Below, one piece after another: positions 1 to 5,078 of a DNA stretch of 5,101 bases; position 1 is the first letter of the stretch; every line of letters starts with the position of its first letter. A model generated the notes under the pieces. The model was not told the DNA's origin, searched no databases, and worked only from the letters and a program-made list of their open reading frames with translations. The translations under genes and the position numbers were made by a program. The stretch comes from a bacterium (lineage in GTDB: Bacteria > Bdellovibrionota > Bdellovibrionia > Bdellovibrionales > UBA1609), in NCBI GenBank assembly GCA_021784635.1, contig JAJYHS010000126.1, positions 1 to 5,101 on the forward strand, read 5' to 3'.

Positions 1-1854
1 AGTATTCATCGCCGCCTTCGTGAAAAGGCGAAAAGCATGTCACCCCTTCCGTCATGGAAGGTGGTACTTTCGGCGTCGCTAGAAGTTCGGTCGGCAGTTG
101 TCTATGCGACGTTTGTCGTTCTCCTTGTGTTTATTCCGATTGTTACGATGGGTGGCGTTCAGGGTCGGCTTTTTGCGCCGCTGGGATTTGCTTACATTTT
201 TTCGATATTAGCTTCGCTCGGTATTGCGCTAGTTTTGACACCGGCACTGTCCTATCAACTGCTCACTCGCCGGCGTGAACCGGACGAACCTACGCTTACT
301 CGCAAAATCCGCGAATATTACAAGTCGAAACTTAGGTTAATCTTAGAGCGCCCGCATAAAGCGATTGCATTTATGGCGATATTTATGATCGCCGCAATTT
401 GTACGATCCCGTTTCTCGGGAGTTCATTTTTGCCAGACTTTCAAGAAGGCCATTATATCGTGCATATGAATTTACTCACCGGCAGCTCAGTCAGACAATC
501 CATCGCCTTAGGTAAGCGTTTTACAAAAGAACTTGAAAGACTCCCCGAAGTAACTAGCATTGTCCAAACGACGGGCACAGCCGGCACAGCGAACGATACA
601 AACGGACCGTTTCAGAGTGAATTTAACGTTAATCTTCGTTCGGGATTAAATGAATCGCCATCGCAAATTAAATCTAAGTTTCGAGCTGTTTTTCAAGAAT
701 TCCCAGAGGCAAACTTTTCAATGAACACTTTTTTGGCCGAAAGGATGAATGAAACGGTTTCTGGAGACACAGCTCCCATCAGCGTCAATATATTCGGCTC
801 GAAGCTTTCAGAACTCGACAAAGCTGCACAAGAAGTTGAACATTTACTTGAAAGGAATAAAGATGCCGTAGGCATTCAAATACTGGCTCCCCCTACAGTT
901 CCTGAAATGACGGCGCGGTTAATTCCATCGAAACTAAATTTTTATGGGTTTGATCCCGTAGGCGTGCTCAATACCATCCAGGCCGGATTTCAAGGCGAGA
1001 AAGTTGGGCAGGTATATCAAGGGATTCGTGTAACAGACGTTGATGTTAAATTACCTCGTCGTCTTCGCGATATGCCCGAACAGCTCGGATCTTTACCGCT
1101 CAAAAATTCGGACGGAAGATGGATTGAGCTTTCTCAACTTGCAAACCTCAAAATGAAAACCGGACAATACGAGATCAACCACATTGGTGGTCAACGATGC
1201 GTGACTGTTTCAAGTCACTATCGCGGTTCGAATCTTGTTCGGTTTACACAAAAGATTTCGCGACTGATTGAGAGTCGTATTCATTTCCCAAAGGGTATCT
1301 ATGCTGCCGTTTCAGGAGTGGCGCTTTTGCGCGCGCAGGCTCAACGTCAACTTGCTTCAGGCATCGCACTTGTGTTTATTGCGATATTAATTGTGCTGTG
1401 GGCGGCTCTTAAAAGTTGGCGCAATTTGACGCTCGTACTTTTTAATCTTCCATTTTGTTTAGTTGGCGGTGTGCTTGCCGCGTTTGCCTGCGGAGGTAAC
1501 ATTTCGCTGGGCACGTTAATTGGGTTTGTCACATTATTTGGTATCACCACACGAAATTCGCTCATGCTTATTTCGCACTATGAATATCTTGTCGAACATG
1601 GCCACGAGTGGAACCTTGAAACAGCTTTGGCGGGCGCCGGTGAGCGCTTTCTACCGATCGTAATGACGGCCACCGTAACGGGCTTAGGGCTATTGCCACT
1701 GGCTCTTGCTGCCGGTTCGGCGGGCCGAGAAATAGAAGGCCCGATGGCAACTGTAATTTTGGGAGGGTTAATTAGCTCGACCGCACTCACACTCATCATA
1801 CTTCCATTTTTTAGTTTAAAATTCGCCAAGTTTGCGCAAGCGAAGACAAATTGA
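1..1854 (+). CDS. RND efflux permease, heavy-metal (CzcA/CusA) type, C-terminal part; 5' end outside window
   Basis: Inner-membrane proton-driven pump subunit that would work with a periplasmic adaptor and an outer-membrane channel to export metal ions or other toxic compounds. The frame is open from base 1. The residues before the first Met (IHRRLRE) are the conserved stretch that follows transmembrane helix 4 in CzcA/CusA proteins, so the ATG at 37 is internal. The visible 617 residues compare with roughly 1030-1070 for the family. In order: helices 5 and 6 (about 33-51 and 66-86) with the family motif GVQGRLFAPLG between them, helix 7 (about 121-140), FLPDFQEGH starting the second periplasmic domain (about 143-450), then helices 8-12. 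The tail has GFVTLFGITTRNSLMLISHY and the EIEGPMATVILGGLISST block typical of the family. The helix 4 proton-relay acidic residues are not in the window. The substrate cannot be told from what is visible. Family placement is firm; metal specificity is inference. Confidence 0.93.
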   Translation, partial: SIHRRLREKAKSMSPLPSWKVVLSASLEVRSAVVYATFVVLLVFIPIVTMGGVQGRLFAPLGFAYIFSILASLGIALVLTPALSYQLLTRRREPDEPTLTRKIREYYKSKLRLILERPHKAIAFMAIFMIAAICTIPFLGSSFLPDFQEGHYIVHMNLLTGSSVRQSIALGKRFTKELERLPEVTSIVQTTGTAGTANDTNGPFQSEFNVNLRSGLNESPSQIKSKFRAVFQEFPEANFSMNTFLAERMNETVSGDTAPISVNIFGSKLSELDKAAQEVEHLLERNKDAVGIQILAPPTVPEMTARLIPSKLNFYGFDPVGVLNTIQAGFQGEKVGQVYQGIRVTDVDVKLPRRLRDMPEQLGSLPLKNSDGRWIELSQLANLKMKTGQYEINHIGGQRCVTVSSHYRGSNLVRFTQKISRLIESRIHFPKGIYAAVSGVALLRAQAQRQLASGIALVFIAILIVLWAALKSWRNLTLVLFNLPFCLVGGVLAAFACGGNISLGTLIGFVTLFGITTRNSLMLISHYEYLVEHGHEWNLETALAGAGERFLPIVMTATVTGLGLLPLALAAGSAGREIEGPMATVILGGLISSTALTLIILPFFSLKFAKFAQAKTN

Positions 1855-1879
1855 GCCTTCGCCGGAGCTGTGCTCGCGT

Positions 1880-1942
1880 GCTGTTGTCAAAACGCGACAG
1901 ATTGAAGCAAAATTCGACGCCGCCCATCCAAACACATTTTAA
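1880..1942 (+). pseudogene. Relic of the C-terminus of a paralog of the 3280-4137 lipoprotein gene
   Basis: Read in the frame ending at the TAA at 1940-1942, this stretch gives AVVKTRQIEAKFDAAHPNTF. The C-terminus of the gene at 3280-4137 reads GVINWNERAEAKFEAAHPNAP. The core EAKF(D/E)AAHPN matches in protein, and the DNA of the core (1904-1936 against the matching bases before 4137) differs at 6 of 33 positions by my count, several of them synonymous. Both end in a stop two codons after the shared HPN. There is no start codon with a ribosome binding site, and the frame is cut off just upstream by the end of the RND gene, so only the tail of a former gene appears to remain. A chance match is possible because the stretch is short, but matching order, frame and stop position argue for homology. 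Confidence 0.55.
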
Positions 1943-2084
1943 AGCGCGCCACAAAGCTTCTCAATTTTGTCATGTTAGCTGTTTGTTAGAAACCTAGACC
2001 TTCGTATTGATAGTAACATTTCTGACTCTGGACAAACCAAAATCTTTCTCGGGATGATCAAGCCTAAAGACGCGTGCCACGCGC
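1943..2084. other. Intergenic stretch without a recognisable gene
   Basis: Together with the relic before it, this fills the 241-base gap between the RND stop and the start of the exported-protein gene. It is A+T rich and should contain the promoter for the downstream gene, but I found no pair of -35/-10 hexamers good enough to call. A possible -10 (GATAGT, about 2009-2014) lacks a convincing partner at the right distance. No T-tailed hairpin is visible after the RND gene. Confidence 0.5.
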
Positions 2085-2091
2085 AAGGAGG
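2085..2091 (+). promoter_or_regulatory. Strong Shine-Dalgarno site deciding the start of the exported protein
   Basis: AAGGAGG lies four bases upstream of the ATG at 2096. The in-frame ATG at 2054 has no comparable site, so translation most likely starts at 2096. Confidence 0.85.
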
Positions 2092-2095
2092 GGTC

Positions 2096-2683
2096 ATGAG
2101 AAGGATTGAAGTAGGGGTCTGTCAGCTTGCAGTTTTATTCATCGCAAGTTTTAGCATTATCGCATTTTCGAATAATACTTGGGCCTGCGGAAAGTGGCGT
2201 TGGTCGGTGAAAACCGGTACTGATCAAGATGCGCAACAAATCGACGTCAACAACATAGTACAGTCTTCAATCGCGAGTCTTACTTCTATACCTCTGCCGG
2301 TTCGACGACCAACATGGAACGCCTACCCCCAAAGTTCGCGAATCGCACCCACCGAAGATACAGTGTTTAACATTCGTGCCACTATTTATGAGATTCGCCG
2401 TGAGGCCGATGACGACATTCATTTAGTTGTTAAAGATTCATCGGGTAATACTATGGATACCGAAATACCTAGCCCCTCGTGCGTGGGATCATCGAGCCCA
2501 TTTTTGCCCCTGATTCAGGCTGCAAGATCATACGTGACACAAAATTGGAGCGGTAGCGAGCGAGTTAACATTCCGGCGTCAATCACGGGAGTTGGTTTTT
2601 TCGATATTCCTCATGCTGGAGGAGCTGCGCATAACGGCATCGAGATACATCCTATTTTGCAGATCAAGTTCCTAAATCAATAA
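2096..2683 (+). CDS. Exported protein of unknown function with VGFFD / NGIEIHP C-terminal motifs
   Basis: A 195-residue protein. The start at 2096 is chosen over the in-frame ATG at 2054 because of the strong ribosome binding site. Residues 1-30 form a signal peptide: basic MRR, a hydrophobic core around 8-24, then NNTWA before Cys31. TWAC does not fit a standard lipobox, so cleavage by signal peptidase I is more likely than lipidation. The mature protein begins CGKWRWSVKTGTD, then has RIAPTEDTVF (82-91), a segment HLVVKDSSGNTMDTEIPSPSC (the last Cys is 129), and near the end GVGFFDIPH (165-173) and HNGIEIHPIL (179-188). From memory this pattern (KTGTD, IPSPxCVGSxSPF, GVGFFDxxH, NGIExHP) recurs in hypothetical secreted proteins of diverse bacteria; I know of no proven function. 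The clustered Asp/His residues could bind metal, which is inference. The gene stands alone and converges on the DUF2127 gene. Confidence 0.85.
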   Translation: MRRIEVGVCQLAVLFIASFSIIAFSNNTWACGKWRWSVKTGTDQDAQQIDVNNIVQSSIASLTSIPLPVRRPTWNAYPQSSRIAPTEDTVFNIRATIYEIRREADDDIHLVVKDSSGNTMDTEIPSPSCVGSSSPFLPLIQAARSYVTQNWSGSERVNIPASITGVGFFDIPHAGGAAHNGIEIHPILQIKFLNQ

Positions 2684-2702
2684 GATATATTTGGGTGGAC
2701 TG

Positions 2703-2727
2703 TGCCGGCACAACATATTTGCCGGCA
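2703..2727. terminator. Hairpin between convergent genes, probable bidirectional terminator
   Basis: Two copies of the self-palindrome TGCCGGCA (2703-2710 and 2720-2727) are separated by nine bases and can form a GC-rich 8-bp stem. It sits in the 49-base gap between the stop codons of the genes on either side. There is no clear T-run on either strand, so efficiency as an intrinsic terminator is uncertain. Confidence 0.5.
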
Positions 2728-2732
2728 TAGGC

Positions 2733-3230
2733 TTAAGTGTCATGACTTGATATCGCGTGATATTCAAACAAAACCAAAGCGATCACGATAAGATCTATTG
2801 TCGCAAGCGCGGTCAGTCCTAAACTCGGGTGTATGATAAAACGATAAATTTCGTAAATAAAAACCGTCGCATAAATTGCTGTTGCAATAGGATAAGCTAT
2901 GCGTATGCGCTTTAGAAGGGCTACGACGAGGCCAATGTTAATAAGACCGTCGATCAAAAGAAATAGACCGAATAAATGTTCACCAGAAATTGATAAATGA
3001 GTTGCGATATGGCGTAGAAAATTTGCAACGAGATCGTGTGGGTCTTCGGCAATTTCGTCTTGTGTGACATATCTTACAACTTTTAGTAGAAACTGCGGTC
3101 CAACGGAAAATAGCGCCACACCCCCTAATATTTCTAGAAACCCATTAAAGCCCTTTAGCAGTATGCCAACGCGAAAGAGTACCTCTCGATTTTGTTTAAC
3201 CAAAAGTGACGGCTTAAAAGCTTTTGTCAT
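2733..3230 (-). CDS. DUF2127 family integral membrane protein
   Basis: A 165-residue inner-membrane protein with about four predicted helices (roughly residues 20-46, 84-106, 111-133 and 137-157). Family hallmarks are visible: an N-terminal FRVGILLKGFNGFLEILGG, then QDEIAEDPHD (57-66) followed by a His-containing stretch (HIATHLS, 74-80), then GLFLLIDGLINIGLVVALL and a final helix ending LVLFEYH. This order matches the DUF2127 family, whose molecular role is not established to my knowledge. The length is normal for the family, so the gene looks complete. The ATG at 3230 is the first possible ATG in frame, since a stop lies just upstream. A GAGG lies 13 bases before it, which is further than usual. 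The gene is divergent from the lipoprotein gene, with 49 bases between starts. Confidence 0.9.
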   Translation of the reverse strand: MTKAFKPSLLVKQNREVLFRVGILLKGFNGFLEILGGVALFSVGPQFLLKVVRYVTQDEIAEDPHDLVANFLRHIATHLSISGEHLFGLFLLIDGLINIGLVVALLKRIRIAYPIATAIYATVFIYEIYRFIIHPSLGLTALATIDLIVIALVLFEYHAISSHDT

Positions 3231-3242
3231 TTTAAATATATT
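3214..3242 (+). promoter_or_regulatory. Candidate promoter for the lipoprotein gene
   Basis: TTAAAA (3214-3219) and TATATT (3237-3242) are 17 bases apart, scoring 4/6 and 5/6 against the sigma-70 consensus, and would give a short leader before the ATG at 3280. It overlaps the 5' end of the divergent DUF2127 gene. The region is A+T rich, so chance matches are likely. Confidence 0.28.
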
Positions 3243-3279
3243 GCCTCGTCCATGCTTTTATCGTCAAATTTAAGAGCGA

Positions 3280-4137
3280 ATGAACAAACTGTATTTTATA
3301 TTTATAGTTGCAGTCGTATTGGTCGCTGGCTGTGCGAGCCCGCCGATTTTGATTCAAAAGAATGATCTAACATATTTACGGGCGCAAAAGCGCTTGCATC
3401 ATACACAAGTGCTCGTGGATGGCATTAAGGTTTCTTCGGCTGAACGTACGATGTTTATGCAAGCAGAGAGTTTTTACCGCTATCGTTTTGAACAACCTCC
3501 TCGCTCAGACAAAACTCTCGCGGCTGAAGTTTTGGCCGCGGCCACTGATTTTCCGTTATTTCAATCTTTGGCAAGTTCGTTCGATTTGTTTAGTTTGCGT
3601 GTGCGCGCGCCCGATGTTGCGGTACAAATTTGGGAATCATTTCTGAACCGGTATCCGAATTCCAAATTACAACCGCTAGTTCTTTATCGGCTTGGTTGGG
3701 CCCTCCGGTCTGTTGGAGTGACCGGTTTTCCGCATACAAATCCGAATGATGCATTCAACGAGTTGATTCATGAAGCGCCGAAATCGAAACTTGCGGGCTA
3801 TGCACGTGAAGCTGAAAATGTACCTTGGAAGTCAAAACGTGTTGCAGATGCCCGTTCGCTGATTCCGGGAATGGGCCAGTTTTATGTTGGGGATGACAAA
3901 GGCGGAGCGATTCGCCTCGTTGCCGCGATTCTTGGGGCATTGGCGATCGTTGTTCCGACATATACCGGAATCAAAAGCAAAAATTACACATGGGCCGATG
4001 GTGCATTAACTGCAGGTGGCTTGGTGTTGTTAAGCTTTGACTATACAAATTCATTTGAAAACGCGCAGTGGGGTGTCATCAATTGGAACGAGCGAGCCGA
4101 AGCAAAATTTGAAGCTGCCCATCCGAATGCACCATAG
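3280..4137 (+). CDS. Putative TPR-like lipoprotein with two C-terminal membrane segments
   Basis: A 285-residue protein. Residues 1-18 look like a lipoprotein signal: basic MNK, a hydrophobic run and the lipobox VAGC with Cys18, followed by Ala at +2. The middle contains TPR-like helical pairs: VAVQIWESFLNRYPNSKLQPLV from about 113 with YRLGWA after it, and DAFNELIHEAPKSKLAG (157-173). The C-terminal third starts with SLIPGMGQFYVGDDKGG (193-209), a Pro/Gly turn seen before paired helices in several membrane-protein families. It continues with hydrophobic segments at about 210-229 and 242-256 and ends in a charged tail NWNERAEAKFEAAHPNAP. A lipid anchor together with transmembrane helices is unusual. 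The start has only a weak upstream AAGAG. The gene converges on khpA with 14 bases between stops. The function is unknown; an envelope assembly or scaffold role would be a guess. Confidence 0.82.
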   Translation: MNKLYFIFIVAVVLVAGCASPPILIQKNDLTYLRAQKRLHHTQVLVDGIKVSSAERTMFMQAESFYRYRFEQPPRSDKTLAAEVLAAATDFPLFQSLASSFDLFSLRVRAPDVAVQIWESFLNRYPNSKLQPLVLYRLGWALRSVGVTGFPHTNPNDAFNELIHEAPKSKLAGYAREAENVPWKSKRVADARSLIPGMGQFYVGDDKGGAIRLVAAILGALAIVVPTYTGIKSKNYTWADGALTAGGLVLLSFDYTNSFENAQWGVINWNERAEAKFEAAHPNAP

Positions 4138-4151
4138 TCAGTTTTGTACGG

Positions 4152-4406
4152 TCACTCGACAATTTCTAAGACGCTTCGTTTTTGAAGCTTCGTACTTGCA
4201 GCATTGAGAATTGTACGAATCGATTGGGCTGTTCTTCCTTGCTTGCCGATTACTTTGCCCAGATCTGCTTTGGCCACCCGCAGTTCAAGGACTGTTGTTT
4301 GTTCACCAACAATTTCATTAACCTCTACTTCGTCTGGGTTATCCGCGAGCGCCTTTGCCATAAATTCAATTAAGGATTTGAGTTCCGACTGATCCATCGC
4401 CCTCAT
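4152..4406 (-). CDS. khpA: KhpA-type KH-domain RNA-binding protein
   Basis: An 84-residue protein made of a single KH domain. The N-terminal helix reads [24 protein letters not shown], which is highly characteristic of the YlqC/KhpA family, and the nucleic-acid-binding loop is [18 protein letters not shown] (50-67) with the GxxG motif as GKQG (54-57). In Firmicutes KhpA pairs with KhpB and binds many RNAs, affecting cell division and envelope growth; a similar role here is extrapolation. The length is slightly above the usual 75-80 because of the N-terminus. The ATG at 4397, four codons (MRAM) in, is a plausible alternative start; neither has a strong ribosome binding site. In many genomes the gene sits between rpsP and rimM, but here it has neither neighbour. 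A small membrane gene lies 116 bases upstream on the same strand. Confidence 0.93.
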   Translation of the reverse strand: MRAMDQSELKSLIEFMAKALADNPDEVEVNEIVGEQTTVLELRVAKADLGKVIGKQGRTAQSIRTILNAASTKLQKRSVLEIVE

Positions 4407-4497
4407 TTCTTCATTCAGTTTATTCCTGAAGGTCTATAAGTCCAGATTTTGTGGCGATTTCGGACTCAACGGCTAGATCTGAGGGCGCACAGTATCA

Positions 4498-4530
4498 GTC
4501 GATAGACCAGCGAAATTTGGCGCTATCGAC
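4498..4530 (-). terminator. Perfect 8-bp inverted repeat overlapping the stop codon of the small membrane gene
   Basis: GTCGATAG (4498-4505) and CTATCGAC (4523-4530) are exact reverse complements around a 17-base loop, and the loop has a further CCA/TGG pairing. On the minus strand the first arm contains the TAG stop of the 4523-4702 gene, so the hairpin forms right at the end of that message. No T-run follows, so it may be a weak terminator, an mRNA 3' end stabiliser or a processing site before khpA. Confidence 0.45.
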
Positions 4531-4702
4531 GTATCTTGGGTTCGGTCCACAACCTCGGCGTCGGCCAAGCGGACGCTCGCGATGCGTACAAAACTTTAGC
4601 TTGTTCGCGCCAAATCCAACGTTGCAATGTGCCGAGATGGCCGGTCATTGCGTAAGCAAGTACAACAATGACGGCCCATTCAATGAGTTTATCGAAGTTC
4701 AT
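4523..4702 (-). CDS. Small single-pass membrane protein, 59 residues, unknown function
   Basis: A short gene supported by an excellent ribosome binding site: AAGGGGA ending five bases before the ATG at 4702. The product starts MNFDKLIEWAVIVVLAYAMT, with a hydrophobic segment at about residues 9-19 suited to one membrane helix. Then come GHLGTLQRWIWREQAK and a Trp/Pro/Arg-rich tail (SAWPTPRLWTEPKIRR). An acidic N-terminus and a basic stretch after the helix would favour N-out, C-in orientation. I do not recognise the family. It lies upstream of khpA on the same strand with 116 bases between and could be co-transcribed, although a hairpin sits at its stop codon. The opposite-strand reading frame across this region begins with GTG, has no ribosome binding site and shows no recognisable protein, so it is taken as the shadow. 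Main doubt: short length and no homolog I can name. Confidence 0.68.
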   Translation of the reverse strand: MNFDKLIEWAVIVVLAYAMTGHLGTLQRWIWREQAKVLYASRASAWPTPRLWTEPKIRR

Positions 4703-4707
4703 ATTGA

Positions 4708-4714
4708 TCCCCTT
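4708..4714 (-). promoter_or_regulatory. Shine-Dalgarno site of the small membrane gene
   Basis: On the minus strand AAGGGGA is followed by TCAAT and then ATG. It is the main evidence that this 59-codon frame is a real gene. Confidence 0.7.
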
Positions 4715-4735
4715 TTAGAGATGTTGTTTAAATCG

Positions 4736-4764
4736 TTTAAATATCTGTTGAGTGCGGATGTAAA
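4736..4764 (-). promoter_or_regulatory. Candidate sigma-70 promoter for the small membrane gene
   Basis: On the minus strand TTTACA (4764-4759) and TTTAAA (4741-4736) are separated by 17 bases, matching the consensus at 5/6 and 4/6. Transcription would begin near 4729, leaving a leader of about 27 bases with the ribosome binding site in it. The -10 lies in a tandem GTTTAAAT repeat. Confidence 0.4.
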
Positions 4765-5078
4765 AGTCCCGCGACAAATTCGTAAAGTCACATATTGAAA
4801 TTCGCACGAGACTGGAATTTCAGATCCAAAGTAAAAAATCGAGTGGCGTTCAAAATTTGCAATGTCGTTCTAGAAAATGGCGGGCGTGAATTTAGAATAC
4901 GGCGCCTGCGCGACGGTTTTTCAAGTAGCAACGAAGTAGCAAAAAAGTAGCAAAATGGGGACATTTCGCAATATTTCACGAAATTTTCGAGTTAAAGACG
5001 CCAGGCTCTTTTCGGTGTTTTCAACTAGTTACGATCACTGGAATTTCTCGATGAGTTGCACTCGCAACATTCGAAAAA
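4765..5078. other. Non-coding stretch between the small membrane gene and a tRNA
   Basis: No reading frame here has both a ribosome binding site and a protein-like composition. The stretch holds the three phased AAGTAGCAA copies (4923-4955), an 11-base repeat ACTGGAATTTC at 4811-4821 and 5037-5047, and a small hairpin GTTGC-ACTC-GCAAC (5055-5068) just downstream of the tRNA end. On the minus strand a short T-run directly follows the tRNA CCA. The small hairpin might be part of the tRNA transcript's 3' end. Confidence 0.5.
4923..4955. repeat. Three tandem 11-bp units, AAGTAGCAAnn
   Basis: Units begin at 4923, 4934 and 4945: AAGTAGCAACG, AAGTAGCAAAA and AAGTAGCAAAA. The last two are identical, and the nine-base core is exact in all three. 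The 11-base period is close to one DNA helical turn and is not a multiple of three, so this is not a coding repeat. It could be an array of protein-binding sites or a simple slippage-derived tandem repeat. Confidence 0.8.

Noticed and set aside
693..1829. Minus-strand frames inside the RND gene
   Set aside because: They are antisense to a well-supported conserved coding region and show no ribosome binding sites or known motifs.
1840..1862. GCGAAG / CTTCGC inverted repeat across the RND stop
   Set aside because: Only six base pairs with an 11-base loop and no T-run; too weak to call a terminator.
2054..2095. Upstream ATG extension of the exported protein
   Set aside because: No ribosome binding site, and it would place a charged stretch before the signal peptide; the start at 2096 has AAGGAGG at the right distance.
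4451..4798. Plus-strand frame of 115 codons
   Set aside because: GTG start without a ribosome binding site and no recognisable protein; it is antisense to the 59-codon gene, which has a strong ribosome binding site.
4953..4970. AATGGGGACATTT motif resembling sequence seen next to REP-type transposase genes
   Set aside because: A single short match from memory, with no inverted partner and no transposase nearby.
4788..4979. Minus-strand frame of 63 codons
   Set aside because: Starts at GTG with no ribosome binding site, runs through the out-of-frame 11-bp repeats, and its composition is not protein-like.
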